A stretch of DNA of 64,000 bases. Source: Saprospiraceae bacterium. Its GTDB lineage: Bacteria > Bacteroidota > Bacteroidia > Chitinophagales > Saprospiraceae. The first letter of the stretch is position 1, and each line of letters begins with the position of its first letter. Where the stretch lies: assembly GCA_016722285.1 (NCBI GenBank), contig JADKGI010000008.1, forward strand, positions 62,001 through 126,000. The letters run 5' to 3'. The notes under the pieces were generated by a model that saw only the letters and a list, made by a program, of their open reading frames with translations, made no database searches and had not been told where the DNA came from. The position numbers and the translations under genes are program-made. Shown here piece by piece: positions 56,581 through 64,000 of the stretch.

Positions 56581-58578
56581 ATGACCAAAAGATTTTATAG
56601 TATTATTTTTGTCTTGTTCGTTTCCACATTTTATATCAATGCACAGCCTTTGACGGTGAGTAAATATGAGACCATGCTGGAAACTGCAAATACAGCAGCT
56701 GAAAATAATGATTACCTGAATGCTATAGAATGGTTTGATAAGGCATATAAGGAAAATAAGGACCCAAACCTCCAGGTTGCAATTGGTGACATGTATATGC
56801 TTTTACGAGACTATCCAAAAGCTGAAAAAATTTATGAACGAGTCCTAAAAAGAGATAAAAATGATGAGTTTTTTGATCTCAGACTGGATTATGCCAGATC
56901 AATGAAATTTCAGGGTAAATATAAAATTGCACTGGATGAACTCAATACATTTATTTCGACGACAGACAATGAAGAATTGAAAAATGATGCAAAAATAGAA
57001 TTGAAAGGAATACTGCAACTTGAAAAATATCCTGAAAATATTGAAGCTTCAATTTCATTTGCCGGAGAATCAATAAATTCCCCGTCGGGAGAGTCATCCC
57101 CTGCTTTATATTCAGACGGTTCATTATATTTTACTAGCTTAAATGCGAAAACTCCCACAGTACTTGATGGAACAGAAGGTGAATATCATGCTAAATTGTA
57201 TAGTTCTTCAAGGACTCCGGACGGGACTTTCAGTAAACCTGCTGCTCTCGATGAAGTGATAAATAGAATAGACTTTTACAATACCGGAGTATCGTTTTCA
57301 CAGGATGGACAGAAGATGTATTTTACAAGAGCAAAATACAACAATAATAAAATGGAGAACTCCCAGATTTATTTGTCAAAAAGAATGGGGGAAAAATGGG
57401 GGGCACCGTATCCTATTGATGCTGTAAATGAAGGCAACAGGTCGATTCATCCTTATGAAGGAGAGTTATTTGGCTCTAAGGTATTATATTTTGTAACCGA
57501 TATTCCTGGTGGATATGGCGGGTTTGACATCTATTATGCGTCTATTTCCGGTGATAAATATGGCAAACCAGTGAATCTTGGTAATGTTATCAACACTCCT
57601 AAAAATGAAGTGTCTCCATTTTACAATGACGGAGTTCTTTATTTTGCCAGCAATGGCCACCCGGGCATGGGAGGTTTAGATAATTTTTACTCTGAATGGG
57701 ATGGAAGTAAATGGGGTGAAGTGAAAAATATGGGATTTAATTACAACTCTTCTTACGATGATTCATTTCTTAGATTTAGTAAAAGCGGCACCACTGGATT
57801 TTTGGTTTCAAACAGAACACATAAAGACAAAAAGAAATTTAGGAATACTGAAACATGTTGTGATGATATTTACCAGATTCAGATTAGGGATCTGGTGATA
57901 GATTTGAGAACAATTGTCAACAATGAAAAAGGTCCACTAGAAGGGGCAACGGTAGAATTATTGGAAGGAAGTAAAAAAACACCTGTAGATAGTAAGACTA
58001 ATTTCTTAAGTAATGAATTTAAGTTCTTGCTTGATGCCGATAAATCCTACAGGGCTTATATATCCAGAGAAGGATATTATCCGGACTCCATAAGTTTTAA
58101 TACCAACGGTATTTTTGATGACTATACGGTAAGCAAAACAGTAACTTTAAAACCCAAGCCTGAAGCGCCTAAGAGAATCGTTTCCAGGAATGAGCCCATA
58201 TTACTTAAAAGTATATTTTTTGACCTTGATGATGATAAAATCAGATCTGATGCAGAGCCTGATCTTGACTATTTAAAGTCTTTATTGGACAAATATCCTG
58301 ACATGGTGATAGAATTATCCTCACACACTGACAGTAGGGGAGATAATGAATATAACAAAAAACTCTCGCAGCGTAGGGCGAACTCTACCAAAAACTGGTT
58401 GGTCGATGAAGGAATTCAACCTTCCAGAATTAAAGCAGTGGGCTATGGGGAAACTAAATTGCTGAACAGATGTAAGGACAATGTAAAGTGTACAGAAGAA
58501 GAACATCAAATGAATCGTAGATCTGAGTTTAAAATAATCGCAGGCCCTCAAACCATAGAGATCATTGATCAAAAATAG
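56581..58578 (+). CDS. PorE-like OmpA-family protein with TPR and beta-propeller
   Basis: A 665-residue envelope protein. Signal peptide 1-22; TPR-like helices about 25-150 (AIEWFDKAYKENKDPNLQVA); WD40/PD40-type beta-propeller about 160-430 (YFTSLNAK, MYFTRAKYN, VLYFVTDIPGGYGGFDIYYA); carboxypeptidase-regulatory-like beta-sandwich about 450-535; OmpA C-terminal peptidoglycan-binding domain about 550-655 (LSSHTDSRGDNEYNKKLSQR). This order equals P. gingivalis PorE, which anchors the T9SS to peptidoglycan (family knowledge). Adjacent to PorP/SprF. Confidence 0.9.
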   Translation: MTKRFYSIIFVLFVSTFYINAQPLTVSKYETMLETANTAAENNDYLNAIEWFDKAYKENKDPNLQVAIGDMYMLLRDYPKAEKIYERVLKRDKNDEFFDLRLDYARSMKFQGKYKIALDELNTFISTTDNEELKNDAKIELKGILQLEKYPENIEASISFAGESINSPSGESSPALYSDGSLYFTSLNAKTPTVLDGTEGEYHAKLYSSSRTPDGTFSKPAALDEVINRIDFYNTGVSFSQDGQKMYFTRAKYNNNKMENSQIYLSKRMGEKWGAPYPIDAVNEGNRSIHPYEGELFGSKVLYFVTDIPGGYGGFDIYYASISGDKYGKPVNLGNVINTPKNEVSPFYNDGVLYFASNGHPGMGGLDNFYSEWDGSKWGEVKNMGFNYNSSYDDSFLRFSKSGTTGFLVSNRTHKDKKKFRNTETCCDDIYQIQIRDLVIDLRTIVNNEKGPLEGATVELLEGSKKTPVDSKTNFLSNEFKFLLDADKSYRAYISREGYYPDSISFNTNGIFDDYTVSKTVTLKPKPEAPKRIVSRNEPILLKSIFFDLDDDKIRSDAEPDLDYLKSLLDKYPDMVIELSSHTDSRGDNEYNKKLSQRRANSTKNWLVDEGIQPSRIKAVGYGETKLLNRCKDNVKCTEEEHQMNRRSEFKIIAGPQTIEIIDQK

Positions 58579-58639
58579 AATTGTTATCGGGTTAGAATAA
58601 ATTATTAGAACTCATACTTTATAAATTAAAAACATTGTG

Positions 58640-58647
58640 TACTTTTG
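58640..58647 (+). promoter_or_regulatory. his operon promoter (-7 box)
   Basis: TACTTTTG matches TAnnTTTG. A weak -33 candidate CTTTA lies about 18 bp upstream. The transcript would start near 58652, 13 bases before the leader ATG. Confidence 0.5.
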
Positions 58648-58664
58648 TGATAATAATTAAAATT

Positions 58665-58715
58665 ATGAACGTTTTATTACATCATCATCATCATTTCTTC
58701 ACCCTTTTCAGGTAA
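58665..58715 (+). CDS. hisL: Histidine operon leader peptide
   Basis: The 16-codon frame MNVLLHHHHHFFTLFR has five consecutive His codons (CAT) at 58680-58694 and a TAA at 58713-58715. It lies just downstream of a -7 box and upstream of an attenuator hairpin before hisG. Ribosome stalling at the His codons when charged tRNA-His is scarce is the classical sensor. It is recognised by content and position, since leader peptides are not conserved in sequence. Confidence 0.88.
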   Translation: MNVLLHHHHHFFTLFR

Positions 58716-58753
58716 GCAGATTGTGATTTTTATGTAAAAGAAAATATATTTAT

Positions 58754-58792
58754 AACAACTGCCTGCTTGATGAAAGCGGGCAGTTGTTATTT
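58754..58792 (+). terminator. his attenuator (leader terminator hairpin)
   Basis: Arms 58754-58768 (AACAACTGCCTGCTT) and 58774-58788 (AAGCGGGCAGTTGTT) give a continuous 15-bp stem (one G-T pair) with loop GATGA, then ATTTTAT. An alternative pairing exists: AAGCAG at 58714-58719, overlapping the leader stop codon, can pair with CTGCTT at 58763-58768, the upper part of the stem. A ribosome at the leader stop would mask AAGCAG and allow termination; one stalled at the His codons would leave it free. Confidence 0.85.
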
Positions 58793-58831
58793 TATACATG
58801 CCGCTTTTACTTCAGGGGTAAATCAACTAAA

Positions 58832-59683
58832 ATGCTAAAAATTGCAATACAAAAATCTGGAAGGCTTTATGACGACTCTTTAAGTTTGTTAAAATCCTGT
58901 GGGCTATACGTGGATAATGGAATGGATCAATTAAAAGCAGAAGTCCGGAATTTTCATGCTGAAGTATTTTTTCTGCGCAATAGTGACATACCCCAATATC
59001 TGGAAGACGGAGTGGTGGACTTGGCTATAATAGGCGAAAATGTCCTTTATGAGCAAAATGTAGGCGTTGAAGTACTTGCAAAATTAGGATTTTCAAAATG
59101 CAGATTATCCATTGCTTTTCCTAAAAACATGCCTTTTGAAAATATCAAATCTATTGAAGGAAAAAAAATTGCAACTTCATATCCTAATAGCCTGAAAAAA
59201 TACCTGGAGAAAGAAGGGATTTCAGCAGATATCCACCTGATTTCAGGTTCGGTGGAAATTGCGCCCAACATCGGATTGGCTGATGCCATTTGTGATTTGG
59301 TAAGTAGCGGCAGCACCTTATTCAAAAATGGTTTGGAAGAAAAACAAATCATACTAAAATCAGAAGCCTGCTTAGCCGCAAATAAAACCGCTCTTTCATT
59401 AAAAGGTGAAATCATAGAAGAATTGGTTTTTAGGATTCAGTCTGTACTCAAGGCGCGGGAAAACCGTTATATCTTATTTAATATTCCTAATTCAAAAATA
59501 AATGAAGCAAGTGCAGTTCTGCCTGTGTTGAAGAGCCCGACTGTACTGCCATTACTGGATGAGGGCTGGAGTTCACTACATTCTGTGATTCAGGTTAAAG
59601 ATTTTTGGGGTGTCATTAGGAAACTTAAAAATATTGGTGCTCAGGGAATATTGGTTATTCCGGTTGAAAATATGGTAATTTAG
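58832..59683 (+). CDS. hisG: ATP phosphoribosyltransferase, long form
   Basis: First enzyme of histidine synthesis, joining ATP and PRPP. The start at 58832 gives the standard opening MLKIAIQKSGRLYDDSL; an upstream in-frame ATG at 58784 lies inside the attenuator hairpin. The 283-residue long form has the catalytic bilobal part (ISGSVEIAPNIGLADAICDL) and a C-terminal ACT-like regulatory domain (VIPVENMVI) for feedback by histidine. First structural gene of the operon. Confidence 0.95.
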   Translation: MLKIAIQKSGRLYDDSLSLLKSCGLYVDNGMDQLKAEVRNFHAEVFFLRNSDIPQYLEDGVVDLAIIGENVLYEQNVGVEVLAKLGFSKCRLSIAFPKNMPFENIKSIEGKKIATSYPNSLKKYLEKEGISADIHLISGSVEIAPNIGLADAICDLVSSGSTLFKNGLEEKQIILKSEACLAANKTALSLKGEIIEELVFRIQSVLKARENRYILFNIPNSKINEASAVLPVLKSPTVLPLLDEGWSSLHSVIQVKDFWGVIRKLKNIGAQGILVIPVENMVI

Positions 59684-59697
59684 TAATTTCATTTAGC

Positions 59698-60978
59698 ATG
59701 CTTGAAAAAATATTAAATCCGAATAAAAGTGATTTTGTCAAACTATCACAAAGGCCTGTTTTGGATAACAGCACTCTGATGACAGGTGTTCAGACTATAT
59801 TTAATGAAATAAAGAGAAATAGGGATGCCGCAGTTTTAAACTATACTGAAAAATTGGATGGAATCAAACTTTCATCTTCTGTTTATGATATTACAGGGGT
59901 AAATGCAGATTCAATAGAAATTGAAGAAAGCCTTAAAAACGCTATAAAACTCGCTTATAAAAATATATATGCATTTCATTGTGCACAAAAGTCTTCAGGA
60001 ATTGACGTAGAAACTATGCCTGGGATAATGTGTTCTCAGCGTTCAATTCCACTTACCCGAATTGGTTTGTATATTCCAGGAGGTAGCGCCCCTTTATTTT
60101 CCACCGTACTTATGCTTGCTGTGCCAGCATTGATAGCCGGCTGCAAGGAGATTATTTTGTGTACACCACCGGATGGTTCAGGATCCATTCATCCTGCCAT
60201 ACTTTATAGTTCTTTGCTTTGTGGTATTTCTGCAATCAGATTGGCAGGTGGAGCGCAGGCCATTGCAGCGATGACTATTGGTACTAAAGATATACCGGCA
60301 GTGGATAAAATTTTTGGACCTGGTAATCAATATGTGACGGCAGCAAAACAACTTGCTCAAAATTATAATGTGGCTATCGACATGCCTGCCGGACCAAGCG
60401 AAGTTCTTGTATATGCAGATGCTACATGTATTCCTGAGTTTGTAGCTGCTGATCTATTAGCCCAGGCTGAGCATGGTTCAGATAGCCAGGTGATTCTAGT
60501 TGCCAATTCAGTATGGATACTGGATAAAGTAAATGATCATTTGACCATCCAGATTTCAAACCTTCCCAGAAAAGCTATAGCTACTCAAGCCTTGTCTCAT
60601 AGCAAAGCTATATTCATTGAAGATGTTGAAACTGCATTTGATTTTATCAATGAATATGCCCCCGAGCACCTTATCATTGCTTCTGATAAAGCTGAAAGTT
60701 ATATTAACTTAATTAAAAATGCCGGATCAGTCTTTCTGGGGAATTATTGCCCGGAAAGTGCGGGTGATTATGCTTCGGGAACCAACCATACATTGCCTAC
60801 CAATGGCTGGGCAAAAAAGTACAGCGGTGTAAATTTGGATTCTTATATGAAAAAAGTAACTTTTCAGAGTATCACAAGAACCGGACTCAATAATCTTGGT
60901 GCGACACTCATAACTATGGCTGAGGCGGAACATCTTCAGGGTCATGCTAATGCTGTTTCTGTAAGATTAAATTATTAA
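59698..60978 (+). CDS. hisD: Histidinol dehydrogenase
   Basis: A 426-residue Zn/NAD enzyme performing the last two oxidations to histidine. Signature regions are GLYIPGGSAPLFSTVLMLAV, FGPGNQYVTAAKQLA, MPAGPSEVLVYAD, the Zn-site AEHGSDSQV, and EYAPEHLII with the catalytic Glu-His. Length normal. 14 bp after hisG. Confidence 0.97.
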   Translation: MLEKILNPNKSDFVKLSQRPVLDNSTLMTGVQTIFNEIKRNRDAAVLNYTEKLDGIKLSSSVYDITGVNADSIEIEESLKNAIKLAYKNIYAFHCAQKSSGIDVETMPGIMCSQRSIPLTRIGLYIPGGSAPLFSTVLMLAVPALIAGCKEIILCTPPDGSGSIHPAILYSSLLCGISAIRLAGGAQAIAAMTIGTKDIPAVDKIFGPGNQYVTAAKQLAQNYNVAIDMPAGPSEVLVYADATCIPEFVAADLLAQAEHGSDSQVILVANSVWILDKVNDHLTIQISNLPRKAIATQALSHSKAIFIEDVETAFDFINEYAPEHLIIASDKAESYINLIKNAGSVFLGNYCPESAGDYASGTNHTLPTNGWAKKYSGVNLDSYMKKVTFQSITRTGLNNLGATLITMAEAEHLQGHANAVSVRLNY

Positions 60979-60998
60979 AATATCCAAATTGCAATTAT

Positions 60999-62031
60999 AT
61001 GTTGGAAAAATTGGTAAGAAAAAACGTCCTTGAACTTCATCCTTATAGTTCAGCCAGAGATGAATTTATGTCGGTGGCAGAAATTTATTTAGATGCCAAC
61101 GAAAATCCTAATAATTGGGAGTATAACAGGTACCCGGATCCATATCAACAAAAACTAAAAGCAGCAATCGGCGAATGGAGAAAGATAGAAACCAAAAACA
61201 TTTTTATTGGAAATGGATCAGATGAAATCATAGATCTGATAATACGGGCTTTTTGTGAGCCTGGTATTGACAGCATTGTGACACTAAATCCTTCTTATGG
61301 CATGTACAAAGTGTCAGCAGATATAAACAATATCAATTTTAGGTATTTTCCTCTGGATGAGAATTTTAACTTTTCTCCAATTCAATTATTGGATTTCATA
61401 AAACCTAATGATAAAATAATCTTCATTTGTTCACCGAATAATCCAAGTGGGAATATTTTTGATAAGGTAAATATTGTCACCATCTGCAAAAAGTTTAATG
61501 GTTTGGTTATTGTGGATGAGGCATATATTGATTTTGCCGAAGAAGCAGGAATGTTGTCTGAGATTGGAGAATTAGATAACTTAATAGTAGTACAAACCTT
61601 GTCTAAAGCAATGGGAGCCGCCGGTATCAGGCTGGGAATGGCATTTATGAATGACTATATCGTCAAAATATTAAATAAGATAAAACACTCCCTACAACGT
61701 GAATACTGCGACCCAAAAAATCGCATTAGAGCTCGTTAAAAACAAGGCATCAAAATTAGATCAGGTCCAAAGTATATTGATTGAAAGACAAAAATTGGAT
61801 TCTGAACTAAAAAAACTGACTTTTGTAATTAAAGTATTTCCCTCTCAGGCAAATTTTATTCTTGCAAGAGTGACAAAAGCGGATCATTTGTACAATTATT
61901 TGTTAGGTATGGGAATAGTTGTTCGGAATAGAAATAAGCAATTTCGTTGTGAAGAATGTATAAGGTTTACAATCGGGACCGAAATAGAAATTGAGAGATT
62001 AATCAATGCATTACACCACTATCAAGACTAA
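60999..62031 (+). CDS. hisC: Histidinol-phosphate aminotransferase (frameshift)
   Basis: A class II PLP aminotransferase. LDANENPNNWEYNRYPDP at the N-terminus, FICSPNNPSGNIF, VDEAYIDFAEE and the PLP Lys in TLSKAMGAAGIRLG are all canonical. The frame shifts by +1 near 61688: removing one base in AAACACTCCC gives IKPPYNVNTATQ, the normal joining sequence, and about 343 residues. The insertion is probably a read error, since the rest of the operon is intact. Confidence 0.92.
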
Positions 62032-62040
62032 GTTTGACTT

Positions 62041-63150
62041 ATGCAAAAAATTTTGTTTTTAGACAGGGATGGAGTACTTATTCAAGAACCTGCAGACTAT
62101 CAAATAGACAGCATTGAAAAATTAAAATTTTTGCCCGGTGTATTCTATTATTTAGGGGAGATATTCAGAAAACTTGATTATATTTTGGTTTTAGTGACAA
62201 ACCAGGATGGCTTGGGTACGGACAGTTTTCCGGAAAATAATTTTTGGCCCGTACAAGAACTACTTATAAGGAGTTTATCAGGGGAAGGTATTGTTTTTGA
62301 TCAAATATGTATAGACCGTAGCTTTGCACGCGAAGCAAGCCCCTACAGAAAACCCGGTACCTCCATGTTGACAAAATATACTCAGGGAGATTATGACATT
62401 GAAAACTCCATAGTCATTGGTGATAGAATTACAGATATACAGCTTGCAAAAAATCTGGGATCTAAAAGTATCTTGTTAAAAAGCGAGTTGCATAATTATA
62501 CCAATGATGACATAACACCAACTTATATGTCAAATTCGTGGAAAGATATATATAATTTATTGGTAAATATGGACAGAAAAGCAATTGCAGTCCGATCAAC
62601 TTCTGAAACAAAAATACAGGGAAGCATCAATTTGGATGGAATCGGGGTAAATGAAATAAAAACAGGTTTACCATTTTTTGATCATATGCTCGAGCAAATA
62701 TCAAAACATGCTCAAATTGATTTATTTATAAAATGCAAGGGTGACCTCCATATTGATGAACATCACACCATAGAAGACACTGCAATAGTTCTAGGTCAGC
62801 TATTTTCAAAGGCTCTTGGTAAAAAGGCGGGGATTCAAAGATATGGATTTTCACTACCCATGGACGATGCCAAAGCAGTAGTATTGCTTGATTTTGGAGG
62901 GAGACCATGGATTGTATGGGACGTCAATTTTAAAAGGGATAACATTGGAGATGTCCCCACAGAAATGTTTTATCATTTTTTTAAATCATTCTCTGATCAT
63001 GCTAATTGCAATCTGAATATCTCTGCTAAAGGATCCAATGAGCATCACATAATAGAATCTGTTTTTAAAGCATTTGCCAAAGCAATATTAATGGCAAAGA
63101 CCCAAAACACCACATTTATGGAAATTCCAAGTACAAAAGGTTCTTTATAA
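62041..63150 (+). CDS. hisB: Bifunctional histidinol-phosphatase / imidazoleglycerol-phosphate dehydratase
   Basis: A 369-residue fusion as in E. coli. The N-terminal HAD phosphatase (FLDRDGVLIQEPADYQ; later GDRITDIQLAKNLG) covers residues 1-170. The C-terminal dehydratase (about 175-369) has the metal-binding DEHHTIEDTA and SNEHHIIES. 9 bp after hisC. Confidence 0.96.
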   Translation: MQKILFLDRDGVLIQEPADYQIDSIEKLKFLPGVFYYLGEIFRKLDYILVLVTNQDGLGTDSFPENNFWPVQELLIRSLSGEGIVFDQICIDRSFAREASPYRKPGTSMLTKYTQGDYDIENSIVIGDRITDIQLAKNLGSKSILLKSELHNYTNDDITPTYMSNSWKDIYNLLVNMDRKAIAVRSTSETKIQGSINLDGIGVNEIKTGLPFFDHMLEQISKHAQIDLFIKCKGDLHIDEHHTIEDTAIVLGQLFSKALGKKAGIQRYGFSLPMDDAKAVVLLDFGGRPWIVWDVNFKRDNIGDVPTEMFYHFFKSFSDHANCNLNISAKGSNEHHIIESVFKAFAKAILMAKTQNTTFMEIPSTKGSL

Positions 63151-63161
63151 TATATAATTCA

Positions 63162-63776
63162 ATGACAGTTATAGTTGATTATGGCGCAGGAAATACCAGG
63201 TCAGTGATGAATACCTTGGATCGAATAGGTGCTAAATACACATTGTCATCAGACTCAGGAAAAATCAGGGATTCTGAAAGACTTATCTTGCCCGGGGTTG
63301 GCCATGCTGGGGCCGCTATGTTACAATTAAATAAAAGGAATCTGATTAATGTTTTACAAGAATATAAAAATCCGTTTTTAGGCATTTGTCTCGGCATGCA
63401 ATTAATGTATGAACATTCAGAAGAAGGCAATACTACTTGTTTAGGGCTCATACCCGGAATTATTAAAAAATTTAAACCTGATTTAGCACACAAAGTACCC
63501 CACATGGGCTGGAATGATTTTTATCCTGTGGCTGATAACCTATTATTTTCCGGATTGGATAGCGCCATCTCTGTATATTTTGTTCACAGTTTTTATGCTG
63601 AAAACTCAGAATTTTCCATAGGTAGTTGCAATTATAAAATTTTATTTTGTGCAGCTGTTGGTTATAATAACTTCTATGGGCTCCAGTTCCATCCTGAAAA
63701 ATCGGGGAGCATGGGACAATGTATAATAAGAAATTTTTTAAAGATGGAAAATAATTGTAATAATGAATCAAACTAA
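63162..63776 (+). CDS. hisH: Imidazole glycerol phosphate synthase glutaminase subunit
   Basis: A 204-residue class I amidotransferase supplying ammonia to HisF. The triad regions are GICLGMQLMYE (Cys) and GLQFHPEKSG (His, Glu), with IVDYGAGNTRSV at the N-terminus. It overlaps hisA by 14 bases. Confidence 0.96.
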   Translation: MTVIVDYGAGNTRSVMNTLDRIGAKYTLSSDSGKIRDSERLILPGVGHAGAAMLQLNKRNLINVLQEYKNPFLGICLGMQLMYEHSEEGNTTCLGLIPGIIKKFKPDLAHKVPHMGWNDFYPVADNLLFSGLDSAISVYFVHSFYAENSEFSIGSCNYKILFCAAVGYNNFYGLQFHPEKSGSMGQCIIRNFLKMENNCNNESN

Positions 63777-64000
63777 GATTTTTCCAGCCATAGATATTAT
63801 AAATGGTGATTGTGTCAGACTCAGCAAAGGTGATTATAGCACGTCAAAAGTGTATGATAACAATCCCTTGGATGTAGCTATCAAGTATTTTGAATCAGGT
63901 GCAGCTTACCTTCATGTAGTCGATCTGGACGCTGCTAAAAATCCGGAAAAGAACAATAGAGCCATTATTTCGTCGATAATAACTAAAACAAAATTAAGAA
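63763..64000 (+). CDS. hisA: ProFAR isomerase HisA (N-terminal part, cut by the window end)
   Basis: The first 79 codons are present. MNQTKIFPAIDIINGDCVRL is the HisA opening with the catalytic Asp, and the barrel strands continue (YLHVVDLDAAK). The start at 63763 overlaps the end of hisH. hisF and hisI probably follow beyond the window. Confidence 0.93.
   Translation, partial: MNQTKIFPAIDIINGDCVRLSKGDYSTSKVYDNNPLDVAIKYFESGAAYLHVVDLDAAKNPEKNNRAIISSIITKTKLR

Noticed and set aside
1..64000. CRISPR array, tRNA or rRNA genes, or prophage
   Set aside because: No regularly spaced direct repeats, no cloverleaf or rRNA-like sequence, and no phage structural genes were seen on either strand.

Overview
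The window is AT-rich chromosomal DNA from a member of the Bacteroidota, most likely the Saprospiria or a relative (inference). The support is TAnnTTTG-type -7 boxes, weak Shine-Dalgarno signals, a PorP/SprF protein next to a PorE-like OmpA protein, a GTP-type PEP carboxykinase, DUF983, DUF2279, DUF2905 and DUF4105 proteins, and a giant Ig-repeat surface protein with a dockerin-like C-terminus. It reads as core genome with a few inserted repeats; I see no prophage, CRISPR array, tRNA, rRNA or intact insertion sequence.

Layout. 1-8.5 kb: a minus-strand copper/silver efflux locus (HMA protein, metal-binding lipoprotein, CusA, TolC-like CusC, CusB, plus a HYC_CC_PP-type protein). 8.8-11.6 kb: cbpA-cbpM chaperone pair, a decayed low-molecular-weight phosphatase/arsenate-reductase-like pseudogene and an SPFH protein. 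11.7-17.6 kb: a divergent hydrogenase locus, with hypC-B-A and a small HupE-like membrane protein on the minus strand and the O2-tolerant-type [NiFe] hydrogenase hyaABCD on the plus strand. The two arms share an intergenic region with mirror-placed FNR/CRP-like sites. 17.6-23.3 kb: giant surface protein and rsmG. 24-43.9 kb: mostly housekeeping genes (mgsA, a GroES-like protein, a nucleotidyltransferase, threonine aldolase, pckG, lepA, two tandem nhaD antiporters, an orphan DNA methyltransferase, purU). 44-58.6 kb: a TlpA-like protein, an SDR, a DASH-type photolyase/cryptochrome, an AONS-like enzyme, mfd and a T9SS-associated pair. 58.6 kb to the end: a histidine operon hisGDCBHA preceded by a five-histidine leader peptide and a 15-bp attenuator hairpin.

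Sequence quality. At least seven conserved genes (cusB, hyaA, hyaC, lepA, both nhaD copies, the photolyase and hisC) are broken by single-base indels, often in homopolymers and several times as compensating +1/-1 pairs. This pattern fits sequencing or assembly error better than gene loss, so I annotate these as single genes. Two loci differ because they contain in-frame nonsense codons: the phosphatase remnant at 10.25 kb (three internal stops and a lost C-terminus) and an alpha/beta hydrolase at 42.1-43.0 kb.

Most interesting items: the symmetric divergent hydrogenase promoter, the histidine attenuator, a two-copy family of about 165-bp imperfect palindromes (44.04 and 55.13 kb), a GC-rich REP-like double hairpin at 23.9 kb, and a perfect palindromic operator over the cbpA promoter.
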